Assembly (NCBI RefSeq): GCF_028751545.1
Contig: NZ_CP071867.1
Span: forward strand, 248,001-312,000
Length of the DNA: 64,000 nt
Direction of reading: 5' to 3'
Source: Gilliamella sp. B3022
GTDB taxonomy: Bacteria > Pseudomonadota > Gammaproteobacteria > Enterobacterales > Orbaceae
This document shows positions 12,859 to 22,883 of the stretch, piece by piece. Position numbers and translations under genes: made by a program. Each line of letters starts with the position of its first letter. The stretch's first letter is position 1. The notes under the pieces were generated by a model. The model searched no databases. It saw only the letters and a program-made list of their open reading frames with translations, and was not told where the DNA came from.

Positions 12859-14406
12859 ATGAACATGACCGAATTTCAACAAAACTGTTATAATATTGTG
12901 ACCGATCCTAATTTGTCACCGAAACAAAAATCTAACCTACTTGCCTTAGCTGCTGAAAATCATTTACCTTATGTTAATTTGGATAAAGATACCAAGAAAG
13001 CTTTAGATGAACGTGTGATTTGTGACATGTTCGAAGGTCATGCACCTTATAAACCTCGTTATGTATTGCCTGATTATGCAAAATTTCTTCAGCAAGGATC
13101 GGAATACTTAGAACTCGAGCCGGCAAAAACGTTTGATGATGCATTAACTATGCTAACTATTGCTTATCATCATGTTCCATCGGTGACAGGTATGCCTGTT
13201 TATTTAGGATGTTTAGATCAAATCTTATTGCCTTATGTCGGTAATCTTAGCGAAGAAGATCTTTATCAACGCCTAAGACATTTTTGGGTAATGCTTGATC
13301 GCAATTTACCTGATGCGTTTATGCATGCTAATATTGGACCAACTGACAATGTTATCTGCCGTACTATTTTACGCGTTGATAGAGAACTTAAACAAGTCGC
13401 CCCTAATTTAACTTTTATTTATGATGAAAATATTACTCCGGAATCATTGCTATCCGTTGCCATAGAAAATATCTGTGAAACGGCTAAACCACATATCGCC
13501 AACAATAAGATGATCAAAAAAGATTTTGATGATAAAGGTTATGGAGTGGTGAGTTGTTACAACTCTTTACCTCTTGCAGGTGGTGGCAGTACTTTATCTC
13601 GAATTAATCTGAAAGAGGTGGCATTACGCAGTAAAAATATTGACGATTTTCTAGAAAATACCTTGCCTTATTATTGCTTTTTACAATTAAATTTAATCAA
13701 AGCAAGATCGGAATTTCTTTATGAGAAATCGAATTTCTTTACAAATAGCTTTTTAGTCAAAGAAGGATTAATTGACGCGACACGATTTGCACCTATGTTT
13801 GGTATCTATGCCATGGCTGAGGCGGTGAATATTCTACAAGAGAAATCTAACCTAGCTGGTCGATATGGTGTGGATGAAGAAGCTAATGAACTGGCTTCCA
13901 CCATTTCTAAACAATTAGCCGACTTTATACATCGTCATCCAATTAAGTATGCCTGGCAAGGCAAAGCGATGTTGCATGCCCAATCAGGCATTAGTACTGA
14001 TAGAGGAGCTACACCTGGTTTACGCATCCCGTATGGTCATGAACCAGATCCAGTTACCCATATTATGGCACTGTTCAAACATCATCAATATTATACATCG
14101 GGTATCAGCGATATTTTAACGATTGATAAGACCATTAAAAGTAATCCATCAGCCCTACTTCAAATCTGTAAAGCCGCATTTGAGTTTGGTTTTAGAGAAT
14201 TTACGGCTAACATCAGTGGTAACGATTTAGTGCGTGTGACAGGCTATATGGTTAGACTTTCGGATATTGCTAAATATAAAAAAGAAGGCTCTCGCACTAA
14301 CACAACATTCCTAGGTAGTGAAGCAGCCGAAGATACCGTAAATAATAGTTATCTATGCCGTACTCCACGAGTCATCAGTCATGAACAAGCCATGGGCAAT
14401 CGTTAA
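12859..14406 (+). CDS. yjjI: YjjI-family glycine radical enzyme
   Basis: A predicted anaerobic glycyl radical enzyme of 515 residues whose reaction is not established. The candidate radical glycine is Gly462 in RVTGYMVRLSDI, and the candidate catalytic cysteine is Cys233 in GVVSCYNSLPLAGGG. The family assignment rests on these motifs and on the overlapping activase gene yjjW. E. coli also has yjjI-yjjW beside its deo operon, and here the pair again follows a nucleoside-catabolism block although the gene order differs. That conserved linkage hints at a role in handling a product of (deoxy)nucleoside breakdown. AGAGG lies before the ATG. Confidence 0.88.
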   Translation: MNMTEFQQNCYNIVTDPNLSPKQKSNLLALAAENHLPYVNLDKDTKKALDERVICDMFEGHAPYKPRYVLPDYAKFLQQGSEYLELEPAKTFDDALTMLTIAYHHVPSVTGMPVYLGCLDQILLPYVGNLSEEDLYQRLRHFWVMLDRNLPDAFMHANIGPTDNVICRTILRVDRELKQVAPNLTFIYDENITPESLLSVAIENICETAKPHIANNKMIKKDFDDKGYGVVSCYNSLPLAGGGSTLSRINLKEVALRSKNIDDFLENTLPYYCFLQLNLIKARSEFLYEKSNFFTNSFLVKEGLIDATRFAPMFGIYAMAEAVNILQEKSNLAGRYGVDEEANELASTISKQLADFIHRHPIKYAWQGKAMLHAQSGISTDRGATPGLRIPYGHEPDPVTHIMALFKHHQYYTSGISDILTIDKTIKSNPSALLQICKAAFEFGFREFTANISGNDLVRVTGYMVRLSDIAKYKKEGSRTNTTFLGSEAAEDTVNNSYLCRTPRVISHEQAMGNR

Positions 14407-15247
14407 TAAACTGTTACCTTTTTCTTGTGTAGATGGTCCGGGAAACCGGTTAGTCATCTTTTTACAAGGATGTAATTTCAAGTGTTTAAATTGCCACAAT
14501 CCTTATACTATTTCACGGTGTAAGGATTGTGGTGAATGTGTTGCTACTTGTCCTCATCAGGCGTTAACATTTATCAATAACAAAGTTATTTGGCAAAGCT
14601 CAACTTGCCAACAATGTGATACTTGTATAAACACTTGTAACCACCATTCAACACCGATGACTTACCGATACAGTATTGAAGATATTTTAAAACTCATACG
14701 CAAATATTTGCCTTTTTTAAATGGTATAACCCTCAGTGGTGGTGAGGCAACACTGCAATTAGCCTTTATTGAAAAACTGTTTAGTGCAATTAAAGGCGCT
14801 CAGGATTTAAAACACCTAAGCTGTTTTATTGACAGTAATGGATATTTACCTCAATTGGGCTGGCAAAAAATAGCCAAAGTAATGGATGGCGCAATGATTG
14901 ATCTTAAAGCATGGGATAATCAAGTACATGAAGCATTAACTGGCAAGGGTAATTTAAGAGTTAAAAAATCAATTGAATATCTTGCAAAAATAAATAAATT
15001 ATATGAAGTCCGATTTCTAATCATTCCTAAGCATACCGATTTACAGGATAAGGCCGAACACATAGCTCATTTTTTAAAGCAATTGGATGAAAATATAAAA
15101 ATTAGAATCAATGCATTTCATCATCACGGAGTACAAGGTATAGCGAAAAACTGGCAATCGTCCACTCAAGATCAAATCGAATTGTTTGCCAAACAATTAA
15201 AAAATCACGGTTTATATAATATTACTCTTCCTAGCGTATATTTATAA
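14381..15247 (+). CDS. yjjW: YjjW-family glycine radical enzyme activase
   Basis: A radical SAM activase that should install the glycyl radical on YjjI. The 288-residue product has the radical SAM cluster CNFKCLNC (Cys30-37) preceded by FSCVDGPGNRLVIFLQG. Two inserted ferredoxin-like 4Fe-4S sets follow: CKDCGECVATCP and CQQCDTCINTC. The SAM-binding GGE (LSGGEATLQ) comes next. The start overlaps the last 26 bp of yjjI in another frame, indicating translational coupling. No terminator is obvious in the 190 bp before the next, oppositely oriented gene. Confidence 0.92.
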   Translation: MNKPWAIVNKLLPFSCVDGPGNRLVIFLQGCNFKCLNCHNPYTISRCKDCGECVATCPHQALTFINNKVIWQSSTCQQCDTCINTCNHHSTPMTYRYSIEDILKLIRKYLPFLNGITLSGGEATLQLAFIEKLFSAIKGAQDLKHLSCFIDSNGYLPQLGWQKIAKVMDGAMIDLKAWDNQVHEALTGKGNLRVKKSIEYLAKINKLYEVRFLIIPKHTDLQDKAEHIAHFLKQLDENIKIRINAFHHHGVQGIAKNWQSSTQDQIELFAKQLKNHGLYNITLPSVYL

Positions 15248-15436
15248 CTGCTATGCTTATAAACGTAAAATAATGAATGATATTTTACACATCATTAAGC
15301 CCAAAGAGTTATTACTAAAGATCCATTAAATAATCAATACATTAAATGATTACTCATGGCTTATTTAGCCTAAAAATTCTTATTAACGTTTCAAAATATT
15401 CACTTTTCGATTTGATCAATTAAAAATTCAATTAGA

Positions 15437-16903
15437 TTAATATTTTGTACACATTGTGTAAGCAACATCCGGCTCTACAATCACGTTTCCTTCTACAATA
15501 CCAACACTGTAGTATTTATAATTACCTAATACATCTTTCATAGAAGATACTTCATTTGTAAAGTAGAATTCATAATAGATAAAGTTTTTTAAATTGAGTA
15601 CACCAGACAACATATCTCGACCAATAATATCTAAAGGTGCATAAAAATAGGTTTTACCCCATTCCGCAGTTAATCCCTCACCAATTGCTCTTCTGTATCC
15701 ATTGCCTTTTACATAATAGTTATCGTTCGTTGTAGGAATGTAAGCTAAAGGAGAATTTGTTATCTCAGCTCGTGTTGGCAATCTATCATTATTTTTTTTA
15801 CATAATTTATTTGAGTCTTGCCAATTACCAATCGGGTTATTTAAGAAATATAACCAATGTTTGATAGAAAAAGTGTAATAAAACTGGGCTAACGTTCGAT
15901 TATTCGTAACTAATATCACAAATTTATCACCTTGATCGGGAACATTGTCAGTAAATTTAAATTCACTTTTAGAATCAGAGTTTGAAGCACGAAAAGTATT
16001 AACTAATGAATTATTAGGATTTTTTACCAATGTGTAACTATAGTCTGATATTGGATTTACAGGTACAATTCTGAAACGAGCCTCTGGAAAAGCATAGGTT
16101 GGAAAGTAATTACCATTTTGATCTTTTGCTGTAGCTATAAAGCCTTTATGAATAGTAAATTGATCACTGTTATAAGGAGGATCCACACTTATTGTATCCG
16201 CACCATAAGGTGCATAGTTATCCCCTTCGTTCCATCCATTATTTGTAATCAAGGCGAGTACACCGGGTCTAATGTAACAGATACCATCATCAGCACTCAC
16301 TTGAAATGTTTTAGACACTTCTTTTGGTTGTGAAGTGTCAGGATCACCGTACTGAGTTTTAGCAATAAATTGAATGGTCAATTTTACCGAAAGATTTGCC
16401 TTAACGGTAGACGAATTACACACATCACTACCGAGTGGTGCAGTGGAATCAGAAGGAATGATGTTATCGTTTTGATCGCGCCATTCTGCATTAATCGATT
16501 GAATGATGAAACTATCGACATTAGCAATTTTATCACCATCCACATCATAAATATCACTATCATTTAAACTTGAAGTATCAATACCAAATGAATAAAGGCT
16601 AGGTGAAGTATTATAGGCAACAGAAATCTTATTTGCCGTACCAGGAGAAATAATCGCAGGATCTAGACCATCAATTTTTAATTTAAACTGAATTCCATTT
16701 AATACTTTTTCATCAGCGGTCTGACGTATTTCGGGTGCATTTCCAATGATTTTATTTACGGTCTGGGCAGAAAGAATAGCGGACGATTCATTAACCCAAC
16801 TAAACAGCATCATAAAGAAAAAAGTAATACGTTTTAACAGTCTGGGAAAAATAAAGTTTCTATACAAACGAATAGAAGGATTCATTACTTTTTCTTTACT
16901 CAT
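15437..16903 (-). CDS. Secreted protein of unknown function with invasin-like C-terminal motif
   Basis: I do not recognise a full-length family. The frame opens at 16915, but the ATG at 16903 has GAGGAA 5 bp upstream and gives 488 residues. A signal anchor or signal peptide (RITFFFMMLFSWVNESSA) occupies roughly residues 25-43. The middle is rich in Ser/Asn/Thr and predicted beta structure. The C-terminal third contains NWQDSNKLCKKNNDRLPTRAEI, resembling the W..A...C...g..LPTR.E pattern of C-type-lectin-like tips of intimin/invasin-type adhesins. There is no beta-barrel or autotransporter domain, so anchoring is unclear. It is flanked by long AT-rich gaps on both sides and transcribed alone. 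Confidence 0.6.
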   Translation of the reverse strand: MSKEKVMNPSIRLYRNFIFPRLLKRITFFFMMLFSWVNESSAILSAQTVNKIIGNAPEIRQTADEKVLNGIQFKLKIDGLDPAIISPGTANKISVAYNTSPSLYSFGIDTSSLNDSDIYDVDGDKIANVDSFIIQSINAEWRDQNDNIIPSDSTAPLGSDVCNSSTVKANLSVKLTIQFIAKTQYGDPDTSQPKEVSKTFQVSADDGICYIRPGVLALITNNGWNEGDNYAPYGADTISVDPPYNSDQFTIHKGFIATAKDQNGNYFPTYAFPEARFRIVPVNPISDYSYTLVKNPNNSLVNTFRASNSDSKSEFKFTDNVPDQGDKFVILVTNNRTLAQFYYTFSIKHWLYFLNNPIGNWQDSNKLCKKNNDRLPTRAEITNSPLAYIPTTNDNYYVKGNGYRRAIGEGLTAEWGKTYFYAPLDIIGRDMLSGVLNLKNFIYYEFYFTNEVSSMKDVLGNYKYYSVGIVEGNVIVEPDVAYTMCTKY

Positions 16904-17314
16904 AAATTTCCTCATAAATTTTAATAAATTGATGAATTCAAAATTTATAGAATGAAAAACTCAGTTTTAATTAAATGATAAATATGACTTATTACATTTA
17001 TTATTTATCAAAAGACAATATTAAATGCCGATACTAATAACTAAATTTATCCATGAGAAGGTAAAAATTAAACTGAGTAGAACTTAGATTTGATATTATG
17101 TGTTGCTTAATATTATTTTATAAAATCATAATGTTAATAACATTAGAAAAATATAAACTTTAGACAAATAATCGAAAAGCAAAATAAAAACAGTTAGTGT
17201 TAACTAAAAAAATAGAAGCTTAACTTTGCTAATTTAACTTAGTTTGTAAATATACGTTAAGAATACAGATGTGATTATTTTATAATATAACTTAGTTAAG
17301 TTGTCAATATGCTA
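16904..17314. other. Intergenic region upstream of the secreted protein gene
   Basis: A very AT-rich stretch with no supportable reading frame. It must carry the promoter of the secreted-protein gene and ends at the hairpin that follows tex. Confidence 0.5.
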
Positions 17315-17344
17315 TTAATTAAGGGATATAAATCCCTTAATTAA
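17315..17344 (-). terminator. Perfect 13-bp hairpin downstream of tex
   Basis: TTAATTAAGGGAT (17315-17327) and ATCCCTTAATTAA (17332-17344) are exact reverse complements with a 4-nt loop, 7 bp from the tex stop. It is symmetric and A/T-flanked. It probably ends the tex transcript, although no long U-run follows. Confidence 0.6.
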
Positions 17345-17351
17345 CAATATA

Positions 17352-19652
17352 TTACTTATTTTTGTTGAATGCTACAGCAAAGGCGTTGCCCATTGCGCTA
17401 TTAGCCTGTGTTGCAATTGGGCGATGTTTATTATTAGATGACGCACTTAAAGATTTATTATTCTCCACTTTAGAAGTTGCTGCTTCATCTAAACGCATTG
17501 ATAAAGCAATACGTTTACGAGCAATGTCCACTTCCATCACTTTCACTTTAACAATATCGCCAGCTTTTACTATGGTTCGAGGATCATCAACAAATTTATT
17601 GGATAACGCCGAGATATGAACTAGACCATCTTGATGTACGCCAATATCAACAAAAGCCCCAAAATTAGTCACATTCGTTACAGCCCCTTCCATAATCATG
17701 CCTATTTTTAAATCTTCCATTGTTTCGATATTATCGGCAAACTGTGCAGTTTTAAATTCAGGTCTAGGATCGCGTCCTGGTTTATCTAATTCTTTAATAA
17801 TGTCCGTTACGGTTGGAACACCAAAATGGTCATCAACGTAATCAACCGCTTTTAATGATTTTAGATAATTTGAATCACCTAAAATCTCTTTTAAAGTTTT
17901 ATGATTTTTCTCTAAAATGCGTTCAACAACAGGATATGCTTCCGGATGAACCGCCGATGCATCAAGTGGATTTTTACCATTCATAATACGTAAAAAACCA
18001 GCACATTGCTCAAACGCTTTTGGACCTAAACGACTAACTTTTAACAACTGTTTACGATCGGTAAATTGACCGTTTTCATTGCGCCAATCAACAATATTTT
18101 TGGCAATAACTTTATTTAGTCCAGCAATACGCGCAAGTAACATCATTGATGCCGTATTTAAATTAACCCCTACCGCATTCACCCCATCTTCAACTACGGC
18201 ATCAAGCTTTTTGGCTAACTGAGTCTGACTCACATCATGTTGATATTGTCCTACACCAATGGATTTTGGATCGATTTTTACCAGTTCCGCTAATGGATCT
18301 TGCAAACGACGAGCAATGGATACCGCACCTCGGATTGATACATCCAAATCCGGGAACTCTTGGGCAGCAAGTTCCGATGCGGAATAAACCGATGCTCCTG
18401 CTTCGCTGACAATGACTTTTTGTCCTTTAACTTCTGGATACTTTTTCTGAACATCCAGATAGAATCGTTCAGTCTCACGAGATGCCGTACCATTACCAAT
18501 AGCCACTAATTCCACTTGATATTTAGTGCAAAGTGCAGCAACCATCATTGCTGCTTTATCAGCTTGTCCAGTGTGAGGATAAATCGTTTCGGTAGCAATT
18601 AGTTTACCTGTAGAATCCACAACAGCAATTTTTACACCTGTTCGTAAGCCTGGATCCATACCCATGGTGACTCTCATACCAGCAGGCGCAGCCATTAACA
18701 TATCATGTAAATTAGCTGCAAATACATTAATTGCTTCCTCTTCCGCACGTTCGCGTAAAGTGGTCATCAATTCGGTTTCCATGTGCATTAAAATTTTAAT
18801 ACGCCAGGTCCAGCTGATCACGGCTTTGCGCCATTTATCGGCAGGCTCATCATTCAATCGAATGCCTAAATGTTCAGAAATAAGCTGCTCGCAATAGCTC
18901 TCCTTTGGCGTTTCGTCAAATTGAGGATCAGCGTTTAACGACAGGTGTAAAATACCTTCGTTGCGTCCTCGAAACATCGCTAACGCACGGTGAGACGGGA
19001 CTCTAGAAATAAGTTCACTTTGCGCAAAATAATCACGAAATTTAGCGCCCTCTTCTTCTTTACCAGCTACAACTTGCGAAACCAAGTTGGCATTATTCCA
19101 CAGATAATGACGCACTTTAGCGAGTAAACTCGCATCTTCTGCAAATCGTTCCATTAAAATATAACGAGCACCATCCAATGCGGATTTAGTATCAGCTATA
19201 CCTTTATCTTTATTAAGATATTGTTTAGCTTCATTCTCAGGATCCAACGTTGGATTTTGCCACAAACTATCAGCCAATGGCTCTAATCCAGCCTCGATCG
19301 CAATTTGACCTCGAGTACGGCGTTTTGGTTTGTAAGGTAAATAGAGATCTTCAAGTTCCGTTTTACTTAAAGTTTGGCTAATACTTTGGCTAAGATCTGA
19401 CGTCAATTTACCTTGTTCATCAATTGACTTTAAGATGGTTTGTTTACGATCTTCGAGTTCGCGTAAATAACTTAATCGGTTGTCTAAAGTACGTAACTGG
19501 GTATCATCAAGACCACCTGTAACTTCTTTACGATAACGGGCAATAAAAGGAACAGTACTGCCTTCGTCTAATAATTGTATGGCCGCTAAAACTTGTTCTG
19601 GTTTTACGGTGAGTTCACCAGCTATAATATGGCTAATTTGAGTATTTATCAT
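17352..19652 (-). CDS. tex: Tex-family transcription accessory protein
   Basis: Tex is a cytoplasmic nucleic-acid-binding protein linked to transcription and stress or virulence expression. The 766-residue product (E. coli YhgF 773) has the standard order: N-terminal helical Tex domain, YqgF/RNase H-like domain ([17 protein letters not shown]), helix-hairpin-helix motifs ([17 protein letters not shown]) and a C-terminal S1 domain ([20 protein letters not shown]). It is divergent from greB with only 42 bp between the start codons, the same pairing as yhgF/greB in E. coli. The last 40 or so residues are low complexity (Ser/Asn/Lys). Confidence 0.95.
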   Translation of the reverse strand: MINTQISHIIAGELTVKPEQVLAAIQLLDEGSTVPFIARYRKEVTGGLDDTQLRTLDNRLSYLRELEDRKQTILKSIDEQGKLTSDLSQSISQTLSKTELEDLYLPYKPKRRTRGQIAIEAGLEPLADSLWQNPTLDPENEAKQYLNKDKGIADTKSALDGARYILMERFAEDASLLAKVRHYLWNNANLVSQVVAGKEEEGAKFRDYFAQSELISRVPSHRALAMFRGRNEGILHLSLNADPQFDETPKESYCEQLISEHLGIRLNDEPADKWRKAVISWTWRIKILMHMETELMTTLRERAEEEAINVFAANLHDMLMAAPAGMRVTMGMDPGLRTGVKIAVVDSTGKLIATETIYPHTGQADKAAMMVAALCTKYQVELVAIGNGTASRETERFYLDVQKKYPEVKGQKVIVSEAGASVYSASELAAQEFPDLDVSIRGAVSIARRLQDPLAELVKIDPKSIGVGQYQHDVSQTQLAKKLDAVVEDGVNAVGVNLNTASMMLLARIAGLNKVIAKNIVDWRNENGQFTDRKQLLKVSRLGPKAFEQCAGFLRIMNGKNPLDASAVHPEAYPVVERILEKNHKTLKEILGDSNYLKSLKAVDYVDDHFGVPTVTDIIKELDKPGRDPRPEFKTAQFADNIETMEDLKIGMIMEGAVTNVTNFGAFVDIGVHQDGLVHISALSNKFVDDPRTIVKAGDIVKVKVMEVDIARKRIALSMRLDEAATSKVENNKSLSASSNNKHRPIATQANSAMGNAFAVAFNKNK

Positions 19653-19694
19653 AGTATCTCAGTATATTATCGATTAACGGAATTTAATTTAATC

Positions 19695-20180
19695 ATGCAA
19701 AAAGCTAATTATATAACAAGAGAAGGTTATTTGGCACTTGATCGTGAATTGAAATATTTATGGCGGGAAGAGAGACCTCGCGTTACTCAAGCCGTATCCG
19801 ATGCCGCAGCACTAGGTGATCGCAGTGAAAACGCAGAATACATTTACGGTAAGCGAAGATTGCGAGAAATCGATAGACGTGTTCGGTTTTTAACAAAAAG
19901 ATTAGAAATATTAACCATTGTTGATCCAGATCCAAAACAAGAAGGCAAAGTCTTTTTTGGCGCTTGGGTGAAATTAGAAGATGATGCTGGCAAATCGCAT
20001 ATTTATCGTATTGTTGGTGCTGACGAATTTGATCCCAAAAAAAATTGGATTTCCATCAATAGCCCCGTTGCCCGAGCGTTAATTGGTCATAAAGTGGATG
20101 ATGAAATATCGGTCATAACACCAAATGGTAACACTTTTTTTTATATTTTAGAGATCAGTTATTCTCAATTAAATGAATAA
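19695..20180 (+). CDS. greB: Transcription elongation factor GreB
   Basis: GreB binds the RNA polymerase secondary channel and stimulates cleavage of backtracked transcripts. The frame is open from 19593, but the ATG at 19695 gives MQKANYITREGYLALDREL, the family start, and 161 residues. The N-terminal coiled coil includes RPRVTQAVSDAAALGDRSENAEYIYGK with the acidic tip residues. The C-terminal FKBP-like domain ends with PNGNTFFYILEI. It is divergent from tex, and its promoter must overlap the start of that gene. Confidence 0.96.
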   Translation: MQKANYITREGYLALDRELKYLWREERPRVTQAVSDAAALGDRSENAEYIYGKRRLREIDRRVRFLTKRLEILTIVDPDPKQEGKVFFGAWVKLEDDAGKSHIYRIVGADEFDPKKNWISINSPVARALIGHKVDDEISVITPNGNTFFYILEISYSQLNE

Positions 20181-20481
20181 TGATTTTAACCACCTCATGA
20201 TAAAAAAGAAGAATATTCATATCATGTACTGATTTTTTCAATAAAAAATAAGCAACCATATTGATTTGAGGTTAACGACTTGAAAGAATAAAAAATTAAT
20301 TGAGATCATTTTTTACTGGGATAATGAACATGTTTCAAATCCAATAAATACTATTCCATACTTTTACAAATTTACTTAAGTAGTGATCAACAATATGCAT
20401 GTAAATAGAAGATGTTAGCTACAAATTATGAATTATTAAGGTTACAATTACAATAATTTTTTATTATGTATCATCAAAATT
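20181..20481. other. Intergenic region between greB and ycbX
   Basis: About 300 bp of AT-rich sequence. I see no gene, no strong terminator and no clear repeat. Confidence 0.4.
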
Positions 20482-21582
20482 ATGATTTCAGTCAATCATT
20501 TATACATATTTCCAATTAAATCACTTTCAGGTCTCTCCTTGCAAACCTCCAATACCGTTGATGGAGGTTTTGAACATGATCGAATCATGATGATAAGTGA
20601 ACCTGATGGAACATTTATAACCGCCAGAGAATTTCCCCAATTGTTAAAGCTTCGAACATCGGTTGTGGGTAATGAGGTATCTGTTTCGTTGCCTTCATTA
20701 GAAAAAATTTGTTTTAATTTGGATGAATTTTCGAAAAATGTTGAACCAACCGAAGTATGGGGTAACCATTTTACTGCGCAAATTGCGCCAATTAGAGTGA
20801 ATCAATTTTTTAGTCATTTTCTTCAAAAAGATGTGCAATTACGCTGGGTTGGTTCTAATCTAACAAGACGAATCAAACGCTATCCACAAATAGCGGTAAG
20901 TTTTGCTGATGGTTACCCTTATTTATTATTAAATCAAGCTTCCTTTAATTATTTGCAGCAACAGTGCCCTGTTAAGCTTGATATCCAACAATTTCGAGGC
21001 AATATTATTATTGATGGTGCATTACCTTTTGCCGAAGATGGTTGGAAAACAATTAAAATTGGTGAAGTCCTGTTTGATATCATAAAACCTTGTACTCGTT
21101 GTGCATTAACCACATTCAATATCAATTCAACAGAACCATTACCTAATAATGAACCTTTAAAAACATTAGGTTACTTTAGATCGAATTTGGAAGGAAATAT
21201 TAATTTTGGCATGAATATGATTGCTCGAAATCATGGAACAGTATCCGTCGGTGATAAAGTTGAAATACTTGAACGCCAACCCGCTACCCGTTATATTAAA
21301 AATTTTCCTAAAGAACAACCAAGTAACCATCAATCTTGCATTATTACTTTTGAAAATACAAAATTTGAAGGTAATAATCAACAAACGCTATTAGAGCAAC
21401 TTGAACAACAGTCTATTTCACTTCCCTATTCGTGTCGGGCTGGTGTATGCGGTCGATGCTCAGTGTTATTAAAAAAAGGACAAGTTAAATCCTTAACGCA
21501 ATCTGGAGTTAAACAAAATAACACCATTTTAGCGTGCAGTTGTATACCTATGAGTGATATCGTCATACAATTATTAAAATAA
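20482..21582 (+). CDS. ycbX: YcbX-type MOSC protein with 2Fe-2S ferredoxin domain
   Basis: The 366-residue product (E. coli YcbX 369) has an N-terminal MOSC_N beta-barrel (VNHLYIFPIKSLSGLSL), a central MOSC domain with the cofactor-binding cysteine region (IIKPCTRCALTTFN) and a C-terminal plant-type ferredoxin with CRAGVCGRCSVLL and a later CSC. YcbX of E. coli takes part in detoxifying N-hydroxylated base analogues with a molybdenum-cofactor-dependent mechanism. It neighbours zapC, as in E. coli (ycbX/ycbW). Confidence 0.93.
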   Translation: MISVNHLYIFPIKSLSGLSLQTSNTVDGGFEHDRIMMISEPDGTFITAREFPQLLKLRTSVVGNEVSVSLPSLEKICFNLDEFSKNVEPTEVWGNHFTAQIAPIRVNQFFSHFLQKDVQLRWVGSNLTRRIKRYPQIAVSFADGYPYLLLNQASFNYLQQQCPVKLDIQQFRGNIIIDGALPFAEDGWKTIKIGEVLFDIIKPCTRCALTTFNINSTEPLPNNEPLKTLGYFRSNLEGNINFGMNMIARNHGTVSVGDKVEILERQPATRYIKNFPKEQPSNHQSCIITFENTKFEGNNQQTLLEQLEQQSISLPYSCRAGVCGRCSVLLKKGQVKSLTQSGVKQNNTILACSCIPMSDIVIQLLK

Positions 21583-21645
21583 TTACATAAGAATCAATGA
21601 TATTTTTAATCAATGTAACGAATAGATTATTCGTGCAATATTAAT

Positions 21646-21890
21646 ATGAAGTTAGCATCAACGTTTAAGTATTTCTTGATTTTATTCAGTTTTATCTCTA
21701 CTTCTGTCTTTTATTTGGATCACGATAAAGTTGTATTTAACGATTTAAGAAAGGAAAAAATTTTTTAACAATTAACACAGACTCATTTAACCAATCTCAC
21801 TTACCTATAAGTTATATTCAATTGGCTCATACCTTGAGTAAGGCAGATTTTAATCAATGCAGTAATGTACTTGATTTAAAATCCAGGTAA
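21646..21890 (+). pseudogene. Small exported-protein gene with probable single-base frameshift
   Basis: The ATG at 21646 opens a frame with a signal-peptide-like start (MKLASTFKYFLILFSF) that stops after 40 codons at an A6T6 tract (21755-21766). Adding one A to the run joins it to a second open frame continuing to the TAA at 21888-21890, for an intact product of about 81 residues. The family is unknown. The two halves are only linked by this reconstruction, so it could also be chance or a sequencing indel. Confidence 0.35.
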
Positions 21891-22003
21891 AGCATTATTT
21901 TGTTTCTGTTCCATGTGAATTGAAATCTAGATTACAGTATAAATAGAGAAATGGATTAAACAGTAATGAGTAGAATATAGCTACTCATTTTAATTAAATA
22001 TGA

Positions 22004-22585
22004 TTAAGAAATCGCCTTCAATGCTATTTGTTCCTCATCTAAAACCATTGAATTTTCAGGATGGGAATGTTGTTGCGCTAAAATAAGTCGATCATTCATT
22101 ACTTTAATCGCCTCTGAAAAATAAAACGTTTTATTCATTGAGAAAAAAGTTGGTTGAGCAATGATACACAGTGATGCAAGTTCACCAACCTCAACAACCA
22201 ACATACAAACTTCAAATCCATCTTCTTGCATATGAACTTTAACAATATCAGCCACTTTTGGTATATATGAAACGGATTGTTGAGAAAAGTACCAACTTTT
22301 TGGCATTTGAGGTTTTAAAAAATTAGCTGCGACAATGCCGTTAATCGATAATTGAATTTTTTGTGATTCTGTCAAATTTAATGAATGACAACTATTGTGA
22401 AATTGGTAATAAGATGCAGCATCACTAACAGAAAATGAAAACTCACTGAAAACATCAGGAATTAACATTTTACTTGGGTAGCAAGAACGGAACAACATAT
22501 CAGATGAAACTTCCAGCATTAAACTATCGTATTCACGATCAAAATACCAACGCCAACCATCAGTTGGTCGAAAAGCCATCTTCAT
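22004..22585 (-). CDS. zapC: Cell division protein ZapC
   Basis: ZapC binds FtsZ and promotes lateral bundling of protofilaments in the Z ring. The frame opens at 22630, but the ATG at 22585 has GGAGGT 9 bp upstream and gives MKMAFRPTDGWRWYFDREYD, matching the E. coli start pattern (WRWYYD). The 193-residue product also shows LFRS, FLKPQMPKSWYF and the C-terminal IKVMNDRL, all characteristic. It sits next to ycbX as in E. coli, here convergent. Confidence 0.92.
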   Translation of the reverse strand: MKMAFRPTDGWRWYFDREYDSLMLEVSSDMLFRSCYPSKMLIPDVFSEFSFSVSDAASYYQFHNSCHSLNLTESQKIQLSINGIVAANFLKPQMPKSWYFSQQSVSYIPKVADIVKVHMQEDGFEVCMLVVEVGELASLCIIAQPTFFSMNKTFYFSEAIKVMNDRLILAQQHSHPENSMVLDEEQIALKAIS

Positions 22586-22829
22586 TGATATATTACCTCC
22601 GCAATATAAGTAAATGATGGAATATAACATAATTTGAATAAGAAATAAATAAAAAATTATAATAAAAAAACTTTAATTATCTAATTTTTAAAAACTTTAT
22701 ACTCATATTTGATCAATAAAAATGATTTCAATACGCTGTTTTGACTATTTTTAGATCTAAATGTATTAAATACTTTTTTTATTGAAACGTAGGTGTAATC
22801 TCAAACTTTTTTACAACATTAACCAACAA

Positions 22830-22853
22830 AAAAGGTGCCATTTGGCACCTTTT
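22830..22853 (-). terminator. Intrinsic terminator after ilvC
   Basis: AAAAGGTGCC and GGCACCTTTT are separated by a 4-nt loop (ATTT). The hairpin lies about 30 bp downstream of the ilvC stop on the - strand and is flanked by A and T runs, so it can work in both directions. Confidence 0.85.
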
Positions 22854-22883
22854 GTTTTCATTCCAATCAAATTGACTCAGTAA

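Noticed and set aside
16118-16955. Plus-strand open frames opposite the secreted protein gene
   Set aside because: Antisense shadows of the longer gene; no coding signals of their own.
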